Assembly: GCA_015143295.1 (NCBI GenBank)
Contig: CM026574.1
Location: 14,882,938-14,946,937 of the forward strand
Source: Tetracentron sinense
Taxonomy: Eukaryota > Streptophyta > Magnoliopsida > Trochodendrales > Trochodendraceae
Direction of reading: 5' to 3'
Length of the DNA stretch: 64,000 nt
Within the stretch, counting starts at the first letter, position 1; each line of letters opens with the position of its first letter. The notes below the pieces were generated by a model. The model made no database searches, was not told the origin of the DNA, and saw nothing but the letters and a program-made list of their open reading frames with translations. A program made the translations under genes and the position numbers. This document shows, one piece after another, positions 36,230-48,129 of this stretch.

Positions 36230-38087
36230 TTAAGAATTTTTTTTTGAAAAAAAAAGAACATATGATTTGAACCAAATCTAAGGTAACAGAAAAGCAGAGA
36301 TGATTTACGGCGGTGAGAGAGCTTGAAAATCTGGGGCTAACATTTCTAAGTAGTTTTGGGAATCTTCAACGGAGAATATGATTTATTATCCATAATTGAG
36401 TTTCCACGGCCACAACAATCTCTAATTTTTTTTTTTTGCTGAGATATCATTTACTTATAGTTAGTAGTTAGCTTGAGGATTGAAGTTCTTACAACTCAAC
36501 TCATTGCCTACGAGAGAAAGAATAGATCCCTAATACCTCTCACTTGAAAAAGGTCATACCCTACCATTGGAGCAAGAGGTTGGGTGTTTTTTTTGTGTGG
36601 AAATAATATCATGTAACTAACCCACTCTAAACTCTCACACAACCAAAACCTAAGGTAGCAGCTAATGGGGGTAAGTCCAAACAACCACTCCAAAAAAGCC
36701 CGTCTTAAAGAGGGTTGATGGCCCCACTTCCCAACAATCTCAATAAGCAGTATAAGAAAAACGTGGCTATGCCGATAAACTTGGAGTAAATTTTAAAATT
36801 TTCCCAAGCTCTTATTATTGTCATTATCCTTTCAATAGGTGAAAAAAATAGTTTTTAGAAAATTGGTTAAATTTGCGACAATAGTGTGAATTTGGAAAGG
36901 TTGCGATTAGGCTAAAATTTCTCCTTTATCAATTATGCTCCCTTCACTCTCCATCCTTTTTCCTCGATTCTGTAGTTTTTTTTTATTCTGTCTGCCAAAA
37001 TCCATCTCAACAAGCTACTGTTGTTTAAGCTATTACTGTTGCAACAATCACAATCAATGGTCATTACTCAACCCACAAACCTCCACCCCATGGAACAATA
37101 ATAGTTGGTACTTGCCAAATATTTTTCACAAACCTATCAACAATTAACTAAAATAATCCCCCCACTTGCCTACAAGAAATTGCTCCCCCCATCACTTGCC
37201 TACAAGAAAATCCTATACACCAAGCATTACAATATAAGTAATTGCCACTTCCATACGTTTTGTTTTTCCTTCTTGGTAACGAGAATCTGATTTTGGATTG
37301 TACATCATCATAGTAAGTGTTAACAACACTACAAGTAATCGTCACTTCTCTATGTTCTTCTTTTTCCCTCTTTGGTACCAAGAATCTGATTCCAGGATCT
37401 ACATTCTTCTAAAAAAAAAACAAATTAGTGGAAGGTGGTTACATTTCCCCCCCAAAAAAAAAAAAAAATCGTGGGAGGTATCCCAAGTCCCAACCCTTTG
37501 GGTTAGGACTATTCCCCCAAGGTGCCAAAGTGGACCGCATTCCGCCACACCATATAAGTCCCGAAAAAAATACATGCAAGCTACCCCTACGGGAGAGTGA
37601 AAAGTCGAACCCAAGACCATCCCCTTACGAGGCATAAGTCCTAAGTCCTTCTACATTCCTCCCAAAAAGAGGGGAAAAAAAATAATATGGTGTGGGCCAC
37701 ACAAGAGGTATAGTATTCTTTCCCCTTATTGGGCGAATGTAAAAGGGAGCGAGTGCATCTAGCACTCCAACACCAATAAGGTCAAAGCATTTTTGCCCCC
37801 CGATGTAAAGAGAAGCTCTTTTTCAAGACATCGTGAACACCTGAACACTCAATCAAAGTATCGACGTAAATAGATTAAACAGCAAAAACCGCACTATTTT
37901 CTCTCCCACTCTCAATTGCTATTTATTGTCTCCAGGATATTCATATCCTCGCAGACTTACCTTCTTCATTTCCAAGTCTCATATCAAAACCACCAACATT
38001 AGAGAGAGAAAGTTACAGGGTAGAGCGGTTTCCGGTTTTCAAGTACCATATATATATATAAATATATATTATATATACGGTTTTGTA
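36230..38087. other. MED26 downstream region, no gene
   Basis: This is 3' flank of the MED26 gene plus AT-rich and homopolymer-rich DNA (C and A runs at 37447-37468). It will contain the MED26 3' UTR next to 38087; the polyadenylation site was not identified. No other coding sequence is supported. Confidence 0.5.
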
Positions 38088-39915
38088 TCACCAGTGTCTC
38101 GCCTGAAAACCGCCCTTGTTCTTCGCAAAGAACGAGTTCTTGGGTTTTGGTATGTCGTGAAGTTCCATCACCTGAATTGTTCTTTGCTTTTTTGCTTCAA
38201 ATACACACACAAACAATTTACACTAATTAGTAAAAGGAAAACCCATATGAGAATCAAAGACTAAATCTTAAAAAGAAAATAAATAATAAAAATTCCAAAC
38301 CATTTTGAGCTTCCTGGTAGTTCTCATGAAGCCGTTTTCTAGCTGAAGCCAGTCTTTCAGGATCGATGGTGCTGTTCTTTTGTTCTCTCTGTTTCTGCAA
38401 ATCAAAATATATTAAAAATTAAAAAAACCCTTGAAAGAATAAAAAAGAAAGAAATTTGATTGATTTAATCTCTGTACATTTGGAAGAGCAGAAGCATGTA
38501 CAGGAGGTGCGGATTGGGTTGGTTTGGTTGGAGTTTCTCTTCGAGGAATTACTTTCACTTTCGGTTCTGATTCTGAATTGTTCTTATCTGAGCCAGAGCT
38601 CCAATCTGTAATCAATGAAAATAAAAGTAAATTCATAGAAGAATCACTGATCAATTGAATCTGATTCGATGCTTACTGTGTGGATTTGGAGAGATGGCGA
38701 AATCAGGAACCTGAAAAGATTAAATAATAAAATAAAATAAGGAAAAAAAATGGATTTTTTTGAGAGGATTCAGGCCACAAAATACTCTGGATTTGGAGAC
38801 ACCTCTTTTACCTGGTAATGACCATTTTGGGTGCTTTTCTGGGGGTTCTGTAGAGGGGAGTCTCCATCAGCTGTCAATACCGCCATTAATGACATTTCGT
38901 TAAGCTTTTGATACTGGTTTTTAATCTACTTTCTGCATGTTCTTCCATAAAACAGATAAAAGATAAGAAATTGTAGATTATTTTACCAATGAGTGTAGAA
39001 GCTGCGATTTCTCCTGGGGTATTCAATTTCACCCATTCGTCTACGAGTTCTTTCCATTTCCTGTAACAAATAAAAAATAAAAACCCCGAAACGAAGAGCT
39101 TTTACGTTTTTCATTTTTTCTTCTTCTTTGATTTCCAATATTGAGTAAAATTTGATTTTTCAAACCTGACTAGTTGCTTAACCAATCTTCGTACTTCGTT
39201 TGATGAATGCTTCCGCAAACGGTTCACATGCCTTCCGATATCTGTTTCCTGAAAATCAAATAAGAAAAAACAAGATAATTTCAACAAAAACGAAAAGACA
39301 AGAGGGAATTCAAAGAGGCTTTTTGTTTTCGTTATTGTTTTACCTCGAGAGCTTTGAATGTTATATCCATGTCTGCGAGGTTTTGAAGCAGATTAACCAG
39401 AGAATCTTCGGACTGAGAAAGAAATATCAGTGAAAAATGAAAATGAAAATCAGAAACGGCTGAAGCAAGAAAAATTACAGCGGCTTAAGATCGAGATAAT
39501 AAACCTGATCAGGATCTTCAAGGTGTTCTTTGATAGCACCAATTTTGGTCTGTTCTTCATCAATTGAACGCCCATAGCTTTCATCTGGAGTTTCATCTCT
39601 GTGGATCGACTGCGGAGTCGAAGGTGAACCTCCTTTTCCTTCATGGCTACTGCTCTCCTTCTCTACCGAAGCCTCCGTACGTGATTGATGTTTCTCCTCC
39701 TTAATAATTCCATTGCTACTTGGCCTTGGAGGATCGAGATCGCAGTTCAGACACCGTGGAACAATCGGCGCGTAAAGCCGCTCGACGATTCCGTCTCTTC
39801 GATCCTTCAGTTCCTTTCCATAATCCAAAAAAGCTACCGAAATTGCAGTGTCGATGAACGTCCACAAATCCTCGCCCGAACTCCTCAAAATCGACCGAAA
39901 TTCGTCGAAATCCAT
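38088..39915 (-). CDS. MED26C: Mediator of RNA polymerase II subunit 26, MED26c-like, nine exons
   Basis: A nuclear Mediator subunit; in this family the TFIIS N-terminal (LW) domain contacts elongation and initiation factors. Exons: 39505-39915, 39344-39412, 39166-39248, 38987-39060, 38812-38870, 38677-38710, 38478-38605, 38301-38394 and 38088-38194. All junctions are GT-AG with matching phases, giving 352 residues. The start [10 protein letters not shown]...[10 protein letters not shown]...DYGKEL matches the plant MED26c opening; an upstream in-frame stretch lacks an ATG. The LW domain covers about residues 125-212 ([52 protein letters not shown]). Then come a Ser/Pro-rich linker and the basic tail [18 protein letters not shown] ending ARHW, the expected terminus. 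Length is normal and the gene looks intact. The introns are short, in contrast to the bZIP gene. Confidence 0.95.
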
Positions 39916-40670
39916 CTTCTCAAACCTGTTCCAGACTCGATCTAGTCTCCGATCAGCGAATTTCACTATTTTTTCGATCAAAAACCAATTTCAGATCGGA
40001 ATTTCTTATCTCTGGTTTCCCGATTTCATGAAATGAGTATGCAAACCACCGGATCTATATTCAGAGCATGCGATTTCATCAATACGGTTGAAAACCTAGT
40101 CATGACATCATCAAACCTGCAAATCCATCGATTATCTTCTTATCAAGTGCTCGGAAACAGATTCGATCTCCGTTTGCAGAGAAACCATTCATCCATTCAC
40201 CATCAACCGACAAAGAAATCTGAAGATAGAGATGATAGATCTGACGATAAGAACACTCCAAATCGGAGAAAAAAACGTCACTACTTGTGAACGATCAGAA
40301 AGCCTAAAATCTTGTTCGAAAATCTAAGAATTCCACCAGAGAAAAAGGTGAAATCTTTTAAAGATCTGAGCTTGAAAAGCTGTATCAGCTTTGGATTGCT
40401 GAAAAACTCCAACATGTTCCATTGATCCACATTGAAATTGCAGATAATAAAAGAAAAATCAGAGCATAATTTGTTAATAATCTTAAATTTCTTTACTTAT
40501 TCTTTTGGCTTTTTTTGGCTGAGGTTTGAAGTACCATTCCTTCGATGCTCTTCCAAAACTGCTATCGCTTGCTCTTCCTTTCAGAAAAAGAGAGGAGAGA
40601 GACAAAGGGAAGCGAAAGAATTATCGGTCTCTTTCGGCTGTGAATATTACTCCAATTTTTAGGGTTTTTG
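39916..40670 (-). promoter_or_regulatory. MED26 leader and promoter region
   Basis: No other gene overlaps here. A telo-box (AAACCCTAA on minus) lies at 40659-40667 and a CT-rich stretch (minus) at about 40590-40612, both usual in promoters or leaders of plant housekeeping genes. No clear TATA box was found. A leader intron is possible but cannot be placed. Confidence 0.4.
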
Positions 40671-40954
40671 TCCGTTAGCATATTCTCTCTATTTTAGTGA
40701 AATTACGATGATGCCCATCTTGTTTGTCTTAAATGATTGGTCTAAAATACACGAATGTAAGTAAGTTTATCACTTTATCTTGACATTAAGAAAAGAGCAA
40801 TAGTTTGCTCCATTGGCGAGGAGCGAACTATTGCTCCTCGCTCTGACATAGCCGACCCTTGAACTCTCACTTACTCCGGTTAGAGTTTTTTAACCCTTAA
40901 GTTAATTTATTTTATTTTATTTTTCTAAAAACAAAAGGTAGATGGTGAACCTAA

Positions 40955-41100
40955 TGCTATATTTGGTTGTTGAGAAAATACGTGAAAACATGGAAAAGAA
41001 AAAAAATTTTCGATTTTTAATACAAATTTTAATTGTGTTTTGCCCAATTTTCATTTCATTTCCATGTTTTCACTTATTTTCTCAGCAACCAAATATAGAA
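40955..41100. mobile_element. Harbinger/Tourist-type MITE
   Basis: A 146-bp element with 40-bp-plus terminal inverted repeats (CTATATTTGGTTGTTGAGAA inwards at left; CTATATTTGGTTGCTGAGAA at right). A TAA direct repeat flanks it at 40952-40954 and 41101-41103, the 3-bp target typical of PIF/Harbinger. It sits inside a copy of the dispersed 146-bp repeat family, so it is the later arrival. Confidence 0.8.
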
Positions 41101-41103
41101 TAA

Positions 41104-42322
41104 GGGTGTATGAATCTTAACCACAGTTAAATAGAGTTAGTTAAATGAAGTTAGAAAGGAGACACATGCAAGAAAATTAGAGCCGAGATGCCCCACTTTG
41201 CATCACCTACTATTATTTTCTTTCAAAAATGGTGAGAAAAATTTAGTCATTAAAGAACAAGGAAGATATTCGAACAGATTCCCAAAAATAAATAATAAAT
41301 AAATAAAGGATGGAGATATATTTGGATAGAGCAAAGGTAGGTCAAATTTCTCTCTTATCCACTTTTATCTTTGCCGATAAAAAGGTAAAAAATAGTGATG
41401 AACACACAAAAAGTTGTTATATATATATGTAAAAAAAAATATTATTTTTTCTTATCTATAAAAAGAGAAAATGGATAAGAAGGACAGTTAACTCATAAAG
41501 ATATGAAACAGTTTTGAGTATTGGTATTACAACAATTTGTAGGAAATACAGTAAAAAAAATTGTTCATTAAAAACAAGACGTGAAACAATTGGATGAGAA
41601 TATATTTGGGTATGATACAGTTTTGAATAAAAAATTTGATACTATAAATTTGTAAATATCAAATAATAAGATTACATCTCATTTCAATCACTTACAAACT
41701 ATTTGAGTTGCACCTTCTCATTATATATCAAATGACCAATAACAATTCATGAGGATAAAGTTACAATAAAATAAACAATTACATCATAACTTTAGATGCT
41801 AAATAAAAATAATTTGGAACCTAATAAAATAAACCTTCAAATACTTAATGAAAATAGAGAATAGAACAACAACATGCATTTTACATATAATTTTTCTTTG
41901 GAGCGTTTGATGAGATAAGAATAATGTTAGGGGTAAAGCAAATATTTATCAAAGAGTCTAGAGAAAAAAATGTGTAGTTGAAGAATAATTTGGGGGGTAG
42001 CAGATGGACATCAGGGGTGTTTGGTATATATATATATATTTCTCTAAAAATAACACGATGACGAGAAAGAAACAAAACCTATTTTGGCAACGAGATAATT
42101 TTGAGTCCTTAAAGAAGATAGAGAGGAGTTGCCTACGACAAACTCAAAAAGATAGAAACTATAGTGATCAATTTAACAAATATAAAGAGGAGGTGACGAG
42201 AGTTGAGACTTGAGTTGACACTTACCCCTGGTGTATTTGAGGAAGAAGAACAGAAAAACTAGGATGAAGAAGAAGAAAGAAGAAAACAAAACTAAAATTT
42301 AATAAAGGAGTTTTTAAGGCAT
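41104..42322. other. AT-rich intergenic stretch
   Basis: No gene, transposon ends or strong repeats were recognised apart from short TA runs near 41430 and 42030. Confidence 0.4.
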
Positions 42323-42331
42323 ATAATTCAA

Positions 42332-42548
42332 GAGTCAGTCTATGGGTATTCCCAATTATACTCCTAAATATACTCCATAATCCTAACCGTTTATAACCTA
42401 CCACTAAGGGTCAAGATTTCAGTTGGCTTATTTTGTCTTTTCTATTGCCACATCAGTTGGAATCCTAACCGTTTAATAATTGAGATAAACGGTTAGGATT
42501 AGAGAGTATATATGGGAGTACACTTTGGGAGTATCCCTAGACTAATTC
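42332..42548. mobile_element. MULE-like MITE, second family
   Basis: A perfect 9-bp target duplication ATAATTCAA lies at 42323-42331 and 42549-42557. Terminal inverted repeats of roughly 65 bp: GAGTCAGTCTATGGGTATTC inwards at left against GAATTAGTCTAGGGATACTC at right, both reaching ATCCTAACCGTTTA. A related, eroded piece (CCTATGGCTACTCCTAAATA) lies near 59903. Confidence 0.85.
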
Positions 42549-42822
42549 ATAATTCAAATACATATAAAACTATTCGTGTGTAATAAATATAAATATATAT
42601 ATATTTGTTTGTAAAATATCAATCAATTTGTGTATTATATGTGTGTAATTTACATATTTGCAAACTATGGGCATATAGGGTCCAAAGTCCAGCTAATCAG
42701 ATCCTGATCCATTTACAGCCCTAATCCTAATGCCAAAAAATATATTATTTCTCAATTTTATTTTTTAAAGATTCTAATTGGATTAGTATTGATTACACCA
42801 AGGACTTATGCTGACCAACTAA

Positions 42823-43641
42823 TTAAGGATAAATGGGACACATGCAGAATAGGGAACGAGCTCGCTTTTGTTGTTTTGTGCACGAAAGTGACACGTGGAC
42901 GTATGTTTGAGTCACGTGCTTAAAATAGGAGGATACACATTATCTGATGCATAGCTTTCACGTTGTACAAATTAAGACGTATCCGTGGTCTTGCGAAACA
43001 ACGTTCTCGTTGTAGTTTCGACAACGTTTCCGTTGTCTTGTGCACAATGTAGACGTTGTATTCTCGACAACGTTTTCGGTGTTAATTGAACGACGAACTC
43101 GCCGTAATTCAGATAAGGATGTTCAGGTCATATTTTAAGACATATACAACGTATTCGAGCTCGAGTCAACAACGAGACCGACTCGCAGGAGGAGATAAGC
43201 AGGAAGCGATCGATTGTTCTGACAAGTGGGCCGAAAGCACTGCCTCGGTATTTAATGCAGGTCACTTCTGTGTGCTGTCAGACTCAACCGACTGAACTAA
43301 TGGTAGGCTTTCACGTGTGGTGCAACATGTGGTAGATTTTACTGACATATTTGGTAATAAGTGCAGGACACGTGTTATGGGCATCTATGGGCATCTATGG
43401 CCATACCAAAGGTTAACCTATAAATACCCCGAGAATTTCAGTGTTACAGGGATCGAAAGATAGACATATTTTATCAGTGCTCCTACTTGCTTTACTGTTC
43501 ATCATCTTCTTCTTCATCTACTTATTTTATCATTGAAGTACAGGTCAGAGTATCACACCCTCAAACTTCTATCTTCTACCAGTAAATCAGAGGTGAACAT
43601 TTGCTGCTGACGTGTGTCATTTCCGGTATTTTTCCTCCTCA
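42823..43641 (+). mobile_element. Old solo LTR of the same Tat family as 44,549
   Basis: It aligns along its length with the LTRs of the 44,549-56,057 element: ACGTGG and CACGTGCTTAAAATAG near the start, the ACAACG-N4-CGTTGT dyads, GAGTCAACAACGAGACCGAC, CTATAAATACCCCG as TATA box, and an end GGTATTTTTCCTCCTCA. It is clearly more diverged than the two LTRs are from each other, no internal domains flank it, and no target duplication remains, so it is an older solo copy. The first 30 bases align poorly. Confidence 0.75.
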
Positions 43642-43829
43642 GTGTAATCGCTTAAGAGTTTCTCAAGCATAAGCTCGGTAGGATCTTGTTTCATTAAACA
43701 GAAATTTCAAATTTAATGAATACAATAATGAATTTGGACATTTTTCGTAATCATTTATGAATTGTCTACCATCATTAATTCCACGAATAAGATCATTAAA
43801 TTAGGTTGCTTTTCAACAATCCTTGCATG

Positions 43830-44021
43830 CCCACGTGCTGGGTCAGTTGGTTGAGCACCACGCCTCATAAAACGGAGGTCTCGGTTTCGACTCCCAAAAA
43901 CTTCGATTTGCTTCCTCTTGGTGTGACCGTGTGGGTGTCTAGAATGGGGCAGAGAGGAATAGTCCCGCCAAAGGTTGGGATACCTTTTCGTTGTCAAAAA
44001 TAAAATAAAACAAGTAAAATA
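43830..44021 (+). mobile_element. tRNA-derived SINE, family B
   Basis: The head is tRNA-like: an A box GGGTCAGTTGGTTGAGCA and a B box GGTTTCGACTCCC at tRNA-like spacing, then an unrelated body (GTGACCGTGTGGGTGTCTAG, CCCGCCAAAGGTTGGGATAC) and the tail AAAATAAAATAAAAC. A 15-bp target duplication with two mismatches (AACAATCCTTGCATG at 43815-43829; AACAATCCATGAATG at 44022-44036) confirms retroposition. It is not a functional tRNA because it cannot form the arms. Confidence 0.82.
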
Positions 44022-44548
44022 AACAATCCATGAATGTAACTAAGGTACATAGTTCCATAAACATGTCATTATGTTCCACTTGAAAGGTGTGGTATCAGTC
44101 CGTCTTCATTGAATGCCTTATGGGTATCTTAGATCTCCCGCATTGCCCCAAAATCATTCCCATGGCAACGAGTGACACTCTGATTTAGTAATTACGAACT
44201 TATGTCTAATACTAAGAGAAAAAGGCTAAAAGTGAAAGAACGATAGAAGGGCATTGTCTATCTTGACATATCCCAAAGGATGTACTAATGATGATAGATC
44301 ATCTTGAAAGTACAATTTTCTTTATGATTGGGGTAAATATGGTGTTAAAACTAACATACACAGCATCCATCCAAAAAAATAACGACAAATAGAAACACAA
44401 ATTAATAGCAAAGATTTACACATAGGTGTCTATGCCTACAGCCATAGAGGGATTCTTTCACTAATTTGATGTAAACATTGATTACAATCATCTCAACTCT
44501 CCTTCTATCTCGATTTATGTGTGATGAATAAAACCTACTCATAATGCA

Positions 44549-45444
44549 TGTAACGGATAAAATTCGTAAAATCAACTTAGCGTTGGAGAACGAGTTCGTT
44601 TTTGTTGTTTTGTTTACGAAAGTAACACGTGGACACGAGTTGGGGTCACGTGCTTAAAATAGAGGGATCACACGTTGTCTGATGCACAACGTTCACGTTG
44701 TGCGCATTACGACGTCTTTGTTTTCTTGTAGAACAACGCTTCCGTTGTGGCTTGACAACGTGCTCGTTGTCTGAAGCACAACATAACCATTGTACTCTTG
44801 ACAACGTTTTTGTCGTTACATGAACAACGAGTCCGTTGTCTCACCGACAACGATGTCCTGACTGTATTTTAAGACATCTACACCGTAACCGAGCTTGAGT
44901 CAACAACGAGACCGACTCGTAGGAGGAAGTGATCAGGAGGCGATCCATAATTCTGACAGGTGTGCCGAAAGCACTGTTTTGTGCCGAAAGCACTGTCTTG
45001 GCATTTAATGCTGGTCACTTCTGCGTACTGTCAGATCCCGGCCGACTGAACTCATAGTAGGCTCTCACGTGTGATGCAACAGGTGACAGATATGTCTGAC
45101 ATATTTGGCAATGAGTGCAAGACACGTGGTATGGACATCTATGGCCATCCATGGTCATCGATGGCCATACCAACCTTACCCTATAAATACCCCGTGATTT
45201 TTAGTGCTGGAGATCACGTTTTTGGCCGTACTTCAGAGGATACTTGTTCAGTGCTTCTCAGAATCTTGCGTAACTTTCGGTGCCTATTTCAGAGTTTACT
45301 GTTCATCATCTTCTACATCTACTTACTTTACCATCGGAGTACAGGTCAGGGTGTCACACCCTCCACTCCAACCTTCTACCGGTAAATCAGAGCGTGTGTA
45401 GAGCTGTAGCTGACGCGTGTTCGTGACGGTATTTTTCCCCTTCA
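44549..45444 (+). repeat. 5' LTR of the Tat element
   Basis: It begins TGTAACGGATAAAATTCG and ends GGTATTTTTCCCCTTCA. TATA box CTATAAATACCCC starts near 45181. U3 carries ACAACG-N4-CGTTGT dyads at 44686, 44733, 44755 and 44824 and ACGTG cores near 44627, 44647 and 45067. It is 19 bp longer than the 3' LTR through one short tandem duplication. Confidence 0.95.
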
Positions 45445-45445
45445 A

Positions 45446-45465
45446 AATTGGCGTCGTCTGTGGGA
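45446..45465 (+). other. Primer binding site of the Tat element
   Basis: TTGGCGTCGTCTGTGGGAAC stands directly after the 5' LTR. TGGCGYCGT-type sites are used by Tat and related elements and are usually read as complementary to the 3' end of tRNA-Asp; the tRNA identity is inferred. Confidence 0.65.
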
Positions 45466-45503
45466 ACAATCTGTAAACGAACCCCCCTTTGCTCTTTGTG
45501 ATC

Positions 45504-47100
45504 ATGGCTGATCAGTCATTGGTGTTCGGGCGTGAGGATCAAACCCCTCAGGCCACTCCTTTTGCACCTTCTGTCGTGCACATCCCTGGGGTCAGTCCTT
45601 CGTCTGGGCAACCAGAGAGGACCGTGCCTCCTCCTGTTGAGCTTTCTGTTTCTGATCGCATTTTGGCGATGTTGCAAAGGCAGCAGTCTGCTCTGGATCA
45701 GATCACCAGGCAGCAGCAGTTGATGCAGGAGAGGCTGGAGGCGTTCGAGCATAGCAGGCTCGAGGTGGATGAAGTGCCACTGCAGAGGCCTTCCGTGAGA
45801 CGTCAGCTTGACTTCTCTTCTTCTCTTTCTGCACCGGAGAACCGTGAAACCAGGTCTGTGCTTCTTCCTACTGAAGGGGATGTAAGGCAGCCTCAGGTTC
45901 GGGCAGAGCAGAGTATTCCTTCAGATCGTGTGGATTTGCGAGAATGGGCAGGGCGAGAAGACTTGAGAGGGGGTACCGGAGGTGCAGACGCCCAGAAGAC
46001 TTGGGTGACTGCCAAGGAGGTGGAGGCTTTGATCGGTGCTCGTGTTAAGAGCATGAAGGGAGGGATTCCTGACCACTTTGCTCAGTCAGCAAAGGACAAC
46101 GTTGAGAACTCTCCTTTCACAGACGCCATCAATCAGTCATATACTTCTTCCAAGTTTATAACTCTGATCTTCCCCATGTACACTGGAAGGATGGATCCAG
46201 AGGAGCATTTGTTTGATTTCAAACATGCGATAGCTGTTCGCAATCCAGATGATGACCTGTATTGCAAAGCTTTCCCCAACAGCCTGTCTGGGGCAGCGTC
46301 GAAGTGGTTTCGGAACTTGCCTCCTGGTTCCATCAGTAATTTCTCAGAGCTCAGGTCAGCTTTTATTGATCGTTTCATTATCAATAAAAAGAAGAAAGCA
46401 GGTGCAGATACTCTCTTCTCTTTGAGGATGAAGCCGGCTGAATCCTTGACGGACTTTATTTCGCGTTTCACTGATGAAGTCCACAACATCGATAAAGTCG
46501 ATGAAGGGAGCTATGTCGCTGCTTTCAAGAATGCTATCCCTAGGCATTCCGAGCTCTATAAGTCCTTGGCTCTTGACTATCCTGTCAAGATGGACGAGAT
46601 GATGGTTCGTGCCACTAAGTACGGAAGGTATGAGGAGGACGTATCCGTTGTGCCGAAGCCCAGGACGAGAGTGGTGGATGTCGTAGAGAGGACACACCGA
46701 TCTTCGAAGAGGAAGGAGAAGAAGCAGAGGTACGAGTCTTCATCATCTGAGGACTCACCACCAAGGAAGCAGAAGGAGAGAGTAGTCTATGTGACTCAGC
46801 GGGATCAGCCGGTTTAGCGTCCGCTTGAAGGAAACTTTAATCAGCAGCAGAGTAGGACGGAGAGACGTCCTAATGATCAGCAGCAGGCGAGGCAGCAGTA
46901 TCAGCCACGCCAGGTGCAGCCTCAAGTACAGCAAGAGAGAGGCGTGCAGCCTAGTGAGCGGCGACCTTTTGCAGATCGAGCACCGCCCATCAATTTCACA
47001 GTTAGCCCGGCGACCATCATGAGGTCAATGGAGGATCAGGCGTACTTCGAGTGGCCGGTTAGGGCTGTGCAGGATGTTACATCGGGACCCCGGATGCATG
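45504..47100 (+). pseudogene. Tat element gag region
   Basis: Encodes a structural polyprotein for the virus-like particle. It opens MADQSLVFGREDQTPQATPF, then a glutamine-rich coiled segment (LQRQQSALDQITRQQQLMQE), then the retrotransposon gag domain (FPMYTGRMDPEEHLFDFKHA, GAASKWFRNLPPGSISNF, ADTLFSLRMKPAESLTDFIS) and a basic Ser/Lys-rich tail. A zinc-knuckle-like region (EYCHYHKCRGHLTYQC) follows near 47100-47145. Part of a broken element. Confidence 0.88.
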
Positions 47101-47449
47101 AGTATTGTCATTATCACAAGTGCCGTGGTCATCTCACCTACCAATGTCGTATTCTGAGGGAGTACTTGGAGAGGCTGGTTCAGGAAGGGTACTTGGGAGA
47201 GTATCTTGCTTCTGGCAACGGCGGCATGGAGCATGTCAGGGAGCCGGTATCCCAGTCTCGTGGAGGAGAACCTGCCAGTAATCCAAGTACCAGTGGAGGA
47301 GCTTCCTTTGGCACGATCAATGTCATTTGCCGCGCGCGAGCGCCTGAAGCAGATGTGGAGAGGAACTTCAGGGCGAAGGCCAGGAAGCTGTCTCACGATG
47401 CTGCAGTGTGTCAGGTGCAAGTGCCTACCAGAAGCGTTGAGCAGACACT

Positions 47450-47810
47450 TACTTTCACTGATCGTGATCTGGCAGCAGTAATCCGACCTCACTATGATGC
47501 TCTTGTTCTCACCATGAGAATAAGAGATTTCGACATCAAGAGAGTGCTCGTGGATTCCGGGAGTGGAGCAGACATCTTGTAACTTCATGCTTTCACCCAG
47601 ATGAAGCTGGATCCTTCCGTTCTTATCTCTGCTCAGACTCCACTGTTCGGATTTGATGGCAGCTCGATGAAGCCTGTAGGCGACGTTGTCTTACCCGTTG
47701 TGACTGGACCCGTTGTCCTTCAGACCAGGTTCTCCTTTCTGGATGCGCCATCGCCTTACAATGCCATCTTGGGTCGTTGGTGGACCCATGAGATGAAGGC
47801 TGTTCCGTCC
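47450..47810 (+). pseudogene. Tat element aspartic protease region
   Basis: The retropepsin active-site motif appears as VLVDSGSGADI, with FGFDG and YNAILGRWW-like motifs after it, the pattern of Ty3/gypsy proteases (the last is usually YNAILGR). It would process gag-pol. It lies between gag and reverse transcriptase as expected. Confidence 0.82.
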
Positions 47811-48129
47811 TCATACTATTAGGTGTTGAAATATCCAACGCAGGACGGGCCTCAAGAGATCAAGGGTGATCAGTTGGCATCGCAGAAGTGCGATTTTCCT
47901 GCTTCCGTTGTGCCTCCATAGCAGTTACAGGTCGTTCCCGTTGTGGAAGAGAGCTCGGAAACCTCGTTGTGCAGACCTTCCGTTGAGCCCACAAGAGCTG
48001 TCAATTTGGGAACGGAAGAAAAGCCAAAGGTGTTGCAGGTCGGGACGAGCTTGACAGCGAAGGAAGAGCTCGAGTTGCTGAATTTCCTTAGGCAGAACCT
48101 TGATGTCTTTGCATAGTCTCACAAAGACA

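Noticed and set aside
43838-43900. Possible tRNA gene on A and B box text
   Set aside because: No complete cloverleaf can be drawn, and target duplications with an A-rich tail show a SINE.
45516-47588. Minus-strand open frames of 70-190 codons opposite gag and protease
   Set aside because: They mirror the codon pattern of the sense domains and show no motifs; unlike the antisense gene after integrase they are shadows.
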